32,286 nucleotides of DNA, taken from NCBI GenBank assembly GCA_023250495.1, contig JAHFAP010000012.1, positions 1 through 32,286 of the forward strand. Reading direction: 5' to 3'. The notes beneath the pieces were generated by a model. That model was given only the letters and a program-made list of their open reading frames with translations. It searched no databases and had not been told where the DNA came from. The translations under genes and the position numbers were made by a program. Source of the stretch: Deltaproteobacteria bacterium (GTDB taxonomy: Bacteria; Desulfobacterota; Binatia; UBA9968). Below are positions 24,386 through 32,163 of the stretch, piece after piece (position 1 is the first letter of the stretch; the number at the start of each line of letters is the position of its first letter).

Positions 24386-26654
24386 AACAGACATAGCCCG
24401 GACAGTCGTCCGCCACCGGGGCTGGATCGCCGTCGCATGGCTGATAGCTTGCGCGGCGCTGCTTTCCGCCACCGGCCGGCTCGATCAGGCTTTGGATGTT
24501 TCGGCCCGAATCGACGGCAGTGAGGCGGCCCAGGTGGAGAGCCTGCTGGCAACCCGCTTCTATTCTCCTTTTGCCTACTACGCCGTCCTCGTTGTGGCAG
24601 GCGTGCCTTCACCCGATAGCGGTGAAGGAGCCCGGCTGCTTGAACAGGTTGTGACTGTGATAAACGGCGTGCCCGGCGTAACCCGCAGCTTTTCCTATTT
24701 GGATATATCCGACACGCTCTTCTTGGCGTCCGGCGCCCCTGGAACGTTTGTCGTTGTCGGCCTGGACCCAAAAAACGGGCCTCTGGATGTGCTCATCCCG
24801 CGACTGCGCGCGGCAACGGAGCCCTTGCAAAATCGCCTGCGCCAAGCGTTCCCGGACGTAGCGTTACGCTGGACGGGCGACGCGGCCCTCAACTCCGACC
24901 TTCGACGCACCAGCACAGAAGAGGCGCGCGCCGCGGAGCAGCGGGTGCTGCCCGTCACTATCGCGCTCTTGCTCCTGGCTTTCGGCGCCGTCGCTGCCGC
25001 CATCCTGCCGGTCCTTACCGGTGTTCTCGCCATCGTGATCGCTCTAGGCGCGGCTGTTCTTCTCGCCGAACGGTGGCCGCTGTCGATACTCCTGGTCAAC
25101 GTGGTTTCGATGATCGGCCTGGGTCTCGGCATCGACTACGCGCTGCTCACCGTGAGCCGTTTTCGTGAGTCCTTGAGCGCCGGTCCTATTGCGGCTGCGG
25201 AGGAGGCGGCGCGCCACGCCGGTCACACGGTCCTCTTGTCCGGCGCGGCGGTGGCAATCGGATTCGCGGCGCTTCTTATCGTGCCGGTCAACGAGCTGCG
25301 GTCGGTCGCCGTCGGCGGGTTGCTCGTCGTCGTCGCGTCAGTTGCTCTCGCCGCCACCCTGCTGCCTGCGCTCCTGGCTTGGGTGGGAAGATGGATTGAC
25401 GCCGGCAGGCTCAAATACCTGCCGCCTTGGCGATTGTCGGAGAAGCGGTGGCGGAGTTGGGGAGACCGAGTGGCAAAAAATCCGAAGCTGATTCTCCTCT
25501 TGGCCGGCACGCCGGTCTTGCTCCTGGCCCTGCAGGCGCCGCGCATGAACACCGCGATCCCTCGGGGCAACTGGCTCCCGCCGCGAATGGAATCCGCTCG
25601 CGCCGTGCGCGACCTTGAGGCGATGGGACGGGGCGGCATCATACAAACCACCCGTATCGTCGTCGAGTTCCCGGCTGGAACGACAGTATTGCAGCCCGAA
25701 GGATGGGCCGCGACCTGGCGGCTGATCGACTCGCTCGCCGCCGATCCCCACGTCACCCAGGTCCGTTTTCTCCCCGGGGCCACGAAGGGCCCAGGCCCGA
25801 ACCCCATACTCTTATCTCTCCTGCCGCGCGATGTCCGGCGCTCTTTCATCACCGACGACGGCCGCGCGGCGCTCGTGGAAGTTATTCCCCGGCAGAATGT
25901 CGAGCCCAACGAGCTGACGCAGTGGGTGCGAAAGCTCCGCACCGCCGATCCCGCCTTGCTGACGGGACTCGGCGGCGTCAAGCTTCGCGTCGGCGGGTTG
26001 CCGGCGTTTAACGCCGACTACGAGGATGCCGTCGCCGGCCGCTTCAGCGGGATCGTTTTATTGATCGTGCTAGGAACGCTGGCGGCGCTGTCGGTTGGAT
26101 TTCGCTCCGTTCTCATCCCAATAAAAGCCGTGGCCCTAAACTTACTCTCCGTCGCCGCCGCGTTCGGCGCTCTCGTGTTAGTGTTTCAGGACGGATACGG
26201 CGCTGGATGGATGGGAATCGCCGGCCCGACCGATGGCGTGTTCCCGGCCGTGCCGATCCTCGTCTTTTGCACGGTCTTCGGCCTGAGCATGGACTACGAG
26301 GTGTTCTTCGTCGCCCGAGTGGCGGAGGCGCGGCGCGCCGGTATGGACGAGGCGGACGCGTTGAAAGAAGGTTTGGCCAAAACAGCAGGGGTCATTACCA
26401 GCGCGGCCGCGATCATGATCGCCGTGTTCGCCGCCTTTGCCCTGGGCGATTTTCTCCTCATCAAAATGCTCGGTTTCGCGCTGGCCACCGCCGTGTTTCT
26501 CGATGCGACCGTCGTAAGGATTGCGATCGGCCCGGCTCTCCTGCGCTTGGCGGGACGCTGGAATTGGTGGCCCGGCGATGCCGACGGAATCTCGATTGCC
26601 GACCGAAAACGCGTAGAGCCTGGCGAAGAGAGAGGCCTCAGCCTGCATGACTAA
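24372..26654 (+). CDS. MMPL-family RND exporter
   Basis: A 760-residue inner-membrane transporter with two repeats, each made of one membrane helix, a large periplasmic loop and five further helices. MMPL signatures occur once per repeat: GLGLGIDYALLTVSRFRESL in the first and FGLSMDYEVFFVARVAEARR in the second, each with the proton-relay Asp (GID, SMD). MMPL proteins export lipids, polyketides and acylated metabolites; examples are mycobacterial MmpL proteins and the pumps of aryl polyene clusters. The start is taken as ATG 24372, overlapping the radical SAM stop by 14 nt; the open frame runs further upstream but only inside that gene. The likely cargo is the cluster product, which would then be lipidic or amphiphilic. 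Confidence 0.93.
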   Translation: MVGFKTDIARTVVRHRGWIAVAWLIACAALLSATGRLDQALDVSARIDGSEAAQVESLLATRFYSPFAYYAVLVVAGVPSPDSGEGARLLEQVVTVINGVPGVTRSFSYLDISDTLFLASGAPGTFVVVGLDPKNGPLDVLIPRLRAATEPLQNRLRQAFPDVALRWTGDAALNSDLRRTSTEEARAAEQRVLPVTIALLLLAFGAVAAAILPVLTGVLAIVIALGAAVLLAERWPLSILLVNVVSMIGLGLGIDYALLTVSRFRESLSAGPIAAAEEAARHAGHTVLLSGAAVAIGFAALLIVPVNELRSVAVGGLLVVVASVALAATLLPALLAWVGRWIDAGRLKYLPPWRLSEKRWRSWGDRVAKNPKLILLLAGTPVLLLALQAPRMNTAIPRGNWLPPRMESARAVRDLEAMGRGGIIQTTRIVVEFPAGTTVLQPEGWAATWRLIDSLAADPHVTQVRFLPGATKGPGPNPILLSLLPRDVRRSFITDDGRAALVEVIPRQNVEPNELTQWVRKLRTADPALLTGLGGVKLRVGGLPAFNADYEDAVAGRFSGIVLLIVLGTLAALSVGFRSVLIPIKAVALNLLSVAAAFGALVLVFQDGYGAGWMGIAGPTDGVFPAVPILVFCTVFGLSMDYEVFFVARVAEARRAGMDEADALKEGLAKTAGVITSAAAIMIAVFAAFALGDFLLIKMLGFALATAVFLDATVVRIAIGPALLRLAGRWNWWPGDADGISIADRKRVEPGEERGLSLHD

Positions 26655-27600
26655 CGTATTTGTCAACCACTGGTCGTACGCCCTGGGCGACGAGGCCTAC
26701 ACGGTCGAGGAAGCGGCGGCAATGGGAAGAATCCGCTCCAGCGCGGCGGCTTTGAAAGAGGCGGGCTTTGCGCGGCACCGCGTCTGCCGGCCGCACACCA
26801 CCGCCTATGACCTGGCGCGCCGAGCTGTCGAGAAGATCCGGGGGCGCCTGGGCGACGTCGGCGCCATCGTCTATGCGACCTGCATCCCGTGCAACGCCAA
26901 TATCGGAGAAGAAAAAAAGTTCCGCGAGACCGGCGACGTGAAGCATCTCATGGATTTTCCGGCCGGCCACTTGCAGCGCGATTTCGGCCTGGAGCGGGCG
27001 ACCGCGATCGGCATCAACCAGCAAGCCTGCACGGGAATGCTCGGTTCCCTGCGCCTGGCGAGGACGCTTTTGATCGCGGAGCCCGAGATCCGACGGGTGC
27101 TCTGTGTGACCGCGGACCGGTTTCCGGCAGGCGCCTCGTATGAGCAGTCGTATAATCTCATCTCCGAGGGCGCCGCGGCCTGCGTGGTTTCTGCCGAGCC
27201 TACGGGTTTTCAACTGATCGCTTGGCACGGAATCGCGAACGGGAGTCTCGCCATGGCCTCCGATGATGAGGTGATCGGCAGCTATTTCACTTACACTCAT
27301 CGGCTGATTGGCGAAGCCTTGGCAAAGGCGGGACTGCAGATGAACGACATCCGCTGGATCGTGCCGCAGAATATCAACGTCAAGGCCTGGCGGATTATTT
27401 CCCGCCTCCTCGAATTTTCTTTCGAGCAAGTCTATTTCCCGACGTTGGGAGAGGTCGGCCATGTGATCAGCGCCGATAACATCATCAACCTCAAACGGCT
27501 GGTGGAAGAAGGAAAGATTCAGCCGGGCGAGCGCGCGCTGCTGGTGATGGCGGGCTACGGCCTGAATTGGCAATGCGTGATTCTGGAACGGAGGTCTTAG
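26647..27600 (+). CDS. KAS III-like condensing/acyl-transfer enzyme with altered active site
   Basis: A 317-residue thiolase-fold protein. The nucleophile is kept as Cys128 in GINQQACTGML, and the C-terminus GYGLNWQCVIL is FabH-like. The FabH histidine motif (PHQAN) is PQNIN here (240-244), so the catalytic His is Gln241. The FabH Asn motif (GNTSAAS) is replaced by GHVISADNI, which places a histidine (His272) where FabH has asparagine. That pattern resembles the secondary-metabolite KAS III-like enzymes that move acyl groups to O, N or non-malonyl carbon nucleophiles rather than doing decarboxylative condensation. It overlaps the exporter gene by 8 nt. A role joining acyl-ACP and aminoacyl-ACP is attractive but inferred. 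Confidence 0.85.
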   Translation: MTNVFVNHWSYALGDEAYTVEEAAAMGRIRSSAAALKEAGFARHRVCRPHTTAYDLARRAVEKIRGRLGDVGAIVYATCIPCNANIGEEKKFRETGDVKHLMDFPAGHLQRDFGLERATAIGINQQACTGMLGSLRLARTLLIAEPEIRRVLCVTADRFPAGASYEQSYNLISEGAAACVVSAEPTGFQLIAWHGIANGSLAMASDDEVIGSYFTYTHRLIGEALAKAGLQMNDIRWIVPQNINVKAWRIISRLLEFSFEQVYFPTLGEVGHVISADNIINLKRLVEEGKIQPGERALLVMAGYGLNWQCVILERRS

Positions 27601-27602
27601 AG

Positions 27603-28466
27603 ATGGGCGGGTTGTCGAAAACGATCGAGCGGCTGTGTGAGGTCTCGAAAAACGACTACAACAACCCGTACCCCTATCTCCAAGCGTGGCCTCGTACGCT
27701 CGATCCTGAACAATGGTTTGCCAGCCCGGAACTCATCTCGCTCTATGAGACGCCGGAGTACGAGCGGTTATCCGACGCTCGGAAACAGCGCCTGAGCCTC
27801 TATGAAGCGGTCAACTTCTTTAGCCTCAACATCCATGGAGAGAAGTCGCTCGTCGAAGGCCTGGCGAAGAGACTCTACGAAAGAGAAAAGGAGGAGATAT
27901 CTCCTTATCTCCATCACTTTCTGGACGAGGAAAACAAGCACATGATCTATTTCGCCGAATTCTGCATAAGATATGCGGGCAAAATCTATCCTGACAAGAA
28001 AGTGGTTTTTCCGCGCGACTATGAATCGGGAGAGGAGGATTTCCTATTTTTTGCCAAGGTTCTGATCTTCGAAGAGATCGTGGATGTTTACAACGTAAGA
28101 ATGTCCATGGACGAAACTCTGGCGCCCGTGGCCCGCCAAATCAACGCCCTTCACCACCGGGATGAAGCGCGCCATCTGGTGTTCGGCCGCCGGCTGGTGA
28201 CGGACCTCTTCCATCGCTACTCGCCGATGTGGTCGGCCGAGACGCTTGAGGGCGTGCGCGCTTATCTCAAGGACTACTTCGTCGCCACCTGGAGCGAGTA
28301 CTACAACCCGCTGGTTTATCAGGACGCCGGGCTGGACGATCCATGGGAGCTTCGAGAGAAGGCATTTCGATCCCCCTCAGGCCGACGGCGGAGAAAGAAG
28401 ATCGCGGCGGGATGCGTCCGCTACCTTTTGGACAACGGCATATTGACGGAGGAGCCTCCTTTATGA
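27603..28466 (+). CDS. AurF-type diiron oxygenase (putative N-oxygenase)
   Basis: A 287-residue helical-bundle protein of the AurF family (PF11583-type). The spacing of the seven metal ligands of AurF (Glu; ExxH; Glu; HxxxExxH) is reproduced: Glu80 in IHGEKS, Glu110 and His113 in DEENKHM, Glu157 or Glu158 in LIFEEIVD, and His184, Glu188 and His191 in HHRDEARHL. The extra histidine distinguishes AurF/CmlI N-oxygenases from ribonucleotide-reductase-type bundles. Family members oxidise amines to hydroxylamine, nitroso, nitro or azoxy-precursor products. GAGGT (27591-27595) precedes ATG 27603 by 7 nt. The next gene, a carrier protein, overlaps its stop, so the substrate may be an aminoacyl-ACP, as for CmlI-type systems. 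Confidence 0.85.
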   Translation: MGGLSKTIERLCEVSKNDYNNPYPYLQAWPRTLDPEQWFASPELISLYETPEYERLSDARKQRLSLYEAVNFFSLNIHGEKSLVEGLAKRLYEREKEEISPYLHHFLDEENKHMIYFAEFCIRYAGKIYPDKKVVFPRDYESGEEDFLFFAKVLIFEEIVDVYNVRMSMDETLAPVARQINALHHRDEARHLVFGRRLVTDLFHRYSPMWSAETLEGVRAYLKDYFVATWSEYYNPLVYQDAGLDDPWELREKAFRSPSGRRRRKKIAAGCVRYLLDNGILTEEPPL

Positions 28467-28726
28467 AAACCGGGACGGAAATTCGCCGGGCGCTGCGGGA
28501 TTGGGTGATTCGGACCAACGGGAAGATCGAGCCCGAAGAGCTGGACGACGAGACCCCGATCATAGAGCAGAGGATCGTTTCCTCGCTTCAGATCATGGAC
28601 CTGATTCTATTTCTGGAAAAGCTCAGCGGCAAGCCGATTGAAGTAGAGAAGCTCAAGCCCGGTGTTTTTCGCAACATCGGCGTCATCCACCGCAACTTTT
28701 TTGAGGAGCCGTCTCATGAACGCTAA
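28463..28726 (+). CDS. Acyl/aminoacyl carrier protein 1
   Basis: An 87-residue carrier protein. The phosphopantetheine serine is Ser41 in RIVSSLQIMDLILFLE, where the common DSL is SSL; the preceding LDDETPI loop and the following acidic helix II are typical. It overlaps the AurF-type gene (ATGA) and the aaRS-like ligase gene (11 nt), and the ligase family is known to charge just such stand-alone carriers with amino acids. I infer that this is the aminoacyl carrier, in contrast to the second ACP at 31915. It would be activated by the phosphopantetheinyl transferase at 30692. Confidence 0.85.
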   Translation: MKTGTEIRRALRDWVIRTNGKIEPEELDDETPIIEQRIVSSLQIMDLILFLEKLSGKPIEVEKLKPGVFRNIGVIHRNFFEEPSHER

Positions 28727-29582
28727 GCGCGCGGACGATCTGGAAAAGGTTCCAGGCTACCGGTGGCACGCAAACGGCCAGTCCGCTTTCAGCGGAGAGC
28801 TGTTGGGGCTTTACCAGAGACTCGACCGGCTCTTTTTCGGCTGGGCCAGGGAGTATGATGCCGCGGAGTATGCCTTTCCGACATTTATTCCCGCGCGGGA
28901 ACTGGATAAAGTGGATTATTTCCGCTCGTTCCCTCATCTGGCGACGTTTCCGGTCGCGCTGGACGGGAGCGAGGAAAATCTCCGGGCGTTTGCCGGCCGT
29001 GGTCCGTTGAGCGCGGAGGGGAACGTCCGATTGACCGCCCCCGCGCCCATTCGGGACGTCATCACGCCGGCGGCCTGCTATCACTTTTACGTCCAATTCC
29101 AGGGTGAAACACTCACGGCGCCCAGAGTCGTCACGACTCGGGCGACCTGTTGTCGTAGAGAGTCCCATTATCTGCCGCTACAGCGTCAATGGATTTTCTC
29201 GATGCGCGAGATCGTCTGCCTCGGCACGGCGGACGAAGTGAAAGAGTTTCTGACGGCCTGTCAGGAGCGGGTGGATCGTTTCTTTAAGAGGGTTCATCTC
29301 CCCGTCCAATGGAACGCCGCGACGGACCCATTTTTCAATCCCTCGCGCAATCCCAAATATCTTCTTCAGCAACTCGATCCGGTCAAGACGGAAATGGTGT
29401 TTCAAGATCTGGCCATCGGCTCGGTCAATTTTCACCGCAACTACTTCGGCGAGGCCTTTGACATTCAGCGCGCAGGCAAAGAGGCTTTTTCCGGGTGCGT
29501 GGCCTTCGGCATCGAGAGGTGGATCTTTGCGTTGCTGACCCACTTTGGACCGGACCGGGCCGACTGGCCCGATCTCAACTGA
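28716..29582 (+). CDS. Class II aaRS-like amino acid:[carrier protein] ligase
   Basis: A 288-residue truncated class II synthetase homologue, related to the catalytic core of atypical seryl-tRNA synthetases but with no tRNA-binding domain. Characterised relatives (Bradyrhizobium BlL0957, Agrobacterium Atu2573) activate glycine or alanine and charge a carrier-protein pantetheine rather than tRNA. The zinc ligands of that group are visible: Cys121 in PAACYHFY, Glu165 in FSMREIVCLG and Cys261 in GCVAFGIERW. Motif 2 is present as CCRRESHYLPLQRQWIF and motif 3 as AFGIERWIFALL. The gene directly overlaps the carrier gene, as in the characterised pairs. A GAGGAG ribosome site precedes ATG 28716. The amino acid cannot be read from sequence. 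Confidence 0.85.
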   Translation: MNAKRADDLEKVPGYRWHANGQSAFSGELLGLYQRLDRLFFGWAREYDAAEYAFPTFIPARELDKVDYFRSFPHLATFPVALDGSEENLRAFAGRGPLSAEGNVRLTAPAPIRDVITPAACYHFYVQFQGETLTAPRVVTTRATCCRRESHYLPLQRQWIFSMREIVCLGTADEVKEFLTACQERVDRFFKRVHLPVQWNAATDPFFNPSRNPKYLLQQLDPVKTEMVFQDLAIGSVNFHRNYFGEAFDIQRAGKEAFSGCVAFGIERWIFALLTHFGPDRADWPDLN

Positions 29583-29595
29583 GGGAACAAGCGCC

Positions 29596-30705
29596 ATGGC
29601 AGCCAAGCAAGTCCTCATTACCGGAGCGGACGGATACCTGGGATTTCGGCTGGCGCGAAAGCATCTTGAGCTGACCCAGGACCGCGTACTACTGTGGATA
29701 CGGGCAAGCACCGAGGATGCCTTCCGCATGAAAAGAGAAAATCTCGCCCGTCGACTTTCCGCCTTTGAAGGACGGGTGAGCTATCGGGCGGGAGATCTGA
29801 CGGCGCAAAATCCGTTCGATGCCGTCGATCCGAAAAACATTCGAAGCATCATTCACGCGGCCGCCGTGACCCGTTTCAATGTGGATGGCGCAACCGCCCG
29901 ACAGGTCAATATCGGAGGCGCCGAAAAGGTCTTCGATTTCGCCGCCCGCTGTCCGGCGCTGGAAGGGCTGGGGTTGTTAAGCACGGTGTACGCCTCAGGC
30001 CTGAAAACCGGAATGATCCAAGAGACGCCGTTAGGCGATCACGAGGGCTTCTCGAACCATTACGAGCGGTCAAAATGGGAGTCCGAGACCGTTCTCATCA
30101 AAAGATTTGGTCATCTCCCCTGGCGAATTTTTCGGTTGGCAACCGTCATTGCCGACAACGACGACGGCCGCGTCACGCAGCAGAACGCTTTTCATAATAC
30201 GCTCAAGCTATTCTACTACGGTCTGCTTTCTCTCATCCCGGGGAATCCGACAACCCCGCTCTATTTTGTCACCGGCGACTTTGCGACCCGCGCGATCTTC
30301 GATCTGATGCAGTCTCCCTTAAACCGGGCGATCTACCACGTCAGTCACACGAAAGATGAATCTCTGTGCCTGGACGAGCTTATCAACCTCGCCGCCGGCA
30401 CGTTTGAGCAGGACCGCGACTTTAAAACGAGGCGGGTCCTGAAACCGATCTATGCCGATCTAGAAAGCTTCAATCTTTTGGTCGGCGAAGTCAGCGCCTT
30501 CGGCGGGGGCGTTGTGAATCAGGCGATCGGGAGCGTTGCGCCCTTCGCCCGACAGCTTTTCCTCCATAAAGAGATCGGCAATCGCAACCTCGTTTCAGCG
30601 CTGGCCGATTATCATGCTCCGGATCCGCGCCGGCTGGCGCAAAATACCTGCCGATATATGGTCCAGACGAATTGGGGCAAGTCGGTACCGCATGAAAATC
30701 CGTAA
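29596..30705 (+). CDS. Stand-alone thioester reductase (extended SDR, NAD_binding_4 type)
   Basis: A 369-residue extended short-chain dehydrogenase. It begins with the NAD(P)-binding TGADGYLG (9-16), has the thioester-reductase-like IIHAAAVTRFN, and the catalytic Thr/Tyr/Lys set in LLSTVYASG and YERSKWESE (Tyr156, Lys160). This is the family of terminal reductase domains of NRPS, PKS and carboxylic acid reductases, which free a carrier-bound thioester as aldehyde or alcohol. A separate NAD-epimerase-like role is possible, but GDL, HAAA and YxxxK context favour thioester reductase. It lies 13 nt after the ligase gene with GAGGGA upstream, and overlaps the next start by 14 nt. It probably releases the finished chain. 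Confidence 0.8.
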   Translation: MAAKQVLITGADGYLGFRLARKHLELTQDRVLLWIRASTEDAFRMKRENLARRLSAFEGRVSYRAGDLTAQNPFDAVDPKNIRSIIHAAAVTRFNVDGATARQVNIGGAEKVFDFAARCPALEGLGLLSTVYASGLKTGMIQETPLGDHEGFSNHYERSKWESETVLIKRFGHLPWRIFRLATVIADNDDGRVTQQNAFHNTLKLFYYGLLSLIPGNPTTPLYFVTGDFATRAIFDLMQSPLNRAIYHVSHTKDESLCLDELINLAAGTFEQDRDFKTRRVLKPIYADLESFNLLVGEVSAFGGGVVNQAIGSVAPFARQLFLHKEIGNRNLVSALADYHAPDPRRLAQNTCRYMVQTNWGKSVPHENP

Positions 30706-31324
30706 AACGGTTCTGGAGAGGAACCTGCAAAGAGAGTTTCGCCTGCGGTTGAGGCTGGCTATCGCAAGGGAGTCTATCCAGGTGGGGAAGTTGACGCCCA
30801 TGGAGTTAGCCCGTTTCCGGGAGATGAAGTCGGGTCCGCGACGGGATTCTTGGTTGAAAGGGAGATCGGCTCTCAAGCGTTTGTTGGCCGGCTTTGGCGA
30901 GGGAGAGGAGACCTCGCATATCCTGTTTCCCAACAGCCGATTTTCTTTGACCCACAGCGGAGATTACGCCGCGGCCGTGGGAACCGACCGGGCGCGGCTG
31001 CGGGGCGTCGGCATCGATCTGGAGTTAAACCGGCTGCCGCGCCCTGAAGCGGCGCGTTTTTTTCTCAATGCGGAGGAGCTCAGATGGTGGAAGCGGCTGG
31101 ATCGATCCGTTGGAACTGCCGAGCTCCTTCGTCTCTGGACCGTCAAGGAGGCCCTCTTTAAGTCATATCCGGGCAACCGTGAGATGGGCCTCCTGGATTT
31201 TTATGTGGAAGAACCCGAACAGCGGGGCGGAAGGGCCTTTGTGCGTGGCGAGCCGAGCGCGGAGATCCTGTATTGCTCTTTTCCCCTGATGCAAGGCGCT
31301 CTTTCGGTGGCAATCTTTTCATAG
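30692..31324 (+). CDS. Sfp-type 4'-phosphopantetheinyl transferase
   Basis: A 210-residue protein that attaches phosphopantetheine from CoA to the serine of carrier proteins. Key motifs: FSLTHSGDYAAAV (residues 84-96), the magnesium-binding GIDLE (Asp109, Glu111), and RLWTVKEALFK (147-157) with the third acidic ligand Glu153 and the catalytic lysines. The size is between AcpS and full Sfp. ATG 30692 is used, overlapping the reductase by 14 nt; no strong Shine-Dalgarno is needed in such coupling. Its presence in the operon means the cluster brings its own activator for the two ACPs, as expected for a self-contained biosynthetic locus. Confidence 0.9.
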   Translation: MKIRKTVLERNLQREFRLRLRLAIARESIQVGKLTPMELARFREMKSGPRRDSWLKGRSALKRLLAGFGEGEETSHILFPNSRFSLTHSGDYAAAVGTDRARLRGVGIDLELNRLPRPEAARFFLNAEELRWWKRLDRSVGTAELLRLWTVKEALFKSYPGNREMGLLDFYVEEPEQRGGRAFVRGEPSAEILYCSFPLMQGALSVAIFS

Positions 31325-31337
31325 AGGAGGTGGACGC

Positions 31338-31922
31338 GTGCTCAACGAAAACGAACTCTGGCTCCTCAGCTTCTATCGCACCTCAGAGATCAGCGGGTCG
31401 CTGTTCTTCGGCCGATTGGCCCGGTCGATGAAACCCGGCCCGATCCAGCGCGACATGACCAAACATTTTGCCGACGAGGCCCTGCACGCCTGGTATTGGA
31501 CCTCTTGCATCGAGAAACTTGGCGCCCAGCCCCTCAAACTCACAGAAGCGTACCAGGACCAGTACCTCGTCGCCGCCGGCATGCCGGCGAACCTGATGGA
31601 AGTCCTCGCGATCACGCAGATCTTTGAAAAGCGCGTCATCAATGAATATGCGCGACACAGTCGGATCCCCGACGTGGATCCGGTAGTCAGAGAGACTTTG
31701 GACAAAATCACGGCCGACGAAAGATGGCACATCGAATGGGTGCGCAAGGCTTTAGGGACCATGGAGGCGGATTACGGAAAGGAGCTGATCGAAAAAACCC
31801 TCAAGCGGTTTTGGCAAGCCGATCGGCAAGTTTACTCGAAGACGATGAAGGAACATGAGGAGAGGGTCCAATACCTCTTGAACAAGAGGTCAATCTCCAA
31901 GGAGTCGCAAAAAAATGGATAG
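31338..31922 (+). CDS. Ferritin-like diiron protein
   Basis: A 194-residue four-helix bundle with a full set of diiron ligands: Glu17 (TSEISG), Glu47 and His50 (DEALH), Glu97 (IFEKR), Glu128 and His131 (DERWH). This is the E, ExxH, E, ExxH pattern of ferritin-like oxygenases and oxidases. It is too short for a ribonucleotide reductase and unlike the AurF-type protein upstream, so the operon has two unrelated diiron enzymes. The start is GTG 31338, supported by GAGGAGGTGG (31324-31333). It overlaps the second ACP by 8 nt. Possible roles are desaturation, hydroxylation or N-N/N-O chemistry on an ACP-bound chain; none is shown. Confidence 0.82.
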   Translation: MLNENELWLLSFYRTSEISGSLFFGRLARSMKPGPIQRDMTKHFADEALHAWYWTSCIEKLGAQPLKLTEAYQDQYLVAAGMPANLMEVLAITQIFEKRVINEYARHSRIPDVDPVVRETLDKITADERWHIEWVRKALGTMEADYGKELIEKTLKRFWQADRQVYSKTMKEHEERVQYLLNKRSISKESQKNG

Positions 31923-32163
31923 AGACGCTGTGAAGATAAAAATAGCCAGCCTCTTGAGGCAACCGCCGGCGACGCTAAGGGATGAAACAGCGCTGACCGA
32001 TCTGGCCACGGACTCCTTCGCCCTGGTGGAGATTGTCATCGAGCTGCAAGAGGAACTCGGCGTGCGCTTGGTCCAAGAAGATTTGAAAGATGTAAAAAGC
32101 GTAGGGGATTTGATTCGGCTATGTTTAAACGCCGGCCATGGTCAAGTTTTCTCGAAAACATAA
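31915..32163 (+). CDS. Acyl carrier protein 2
   Basis: An 82-residue carrier protein. The phosphopantetheine serine lies in LATDSFALVEIVIELQEEL, where the classical DSL is DSF, and the acidic recognition helix follows directly; the C-terminal DVKSVGDLIRLC fits helix IV. It overlaps the ferritin-like gene by 8 nt, in the same way that carrier protein 1 overlaps the AurF-type gene, so each diiron enzyme is paired with its own carrier. I infer that this ACP takes the acyl group activated by the Aas-like ligase. Confidence 0.88.
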   Translation: MDRDAVKIKIASLLRQPPATLRDETALTDLATDSFALVEIVIELQEELGVRLVQEDLKDVKSVGDLIRLCLNAGHGQVFSKT

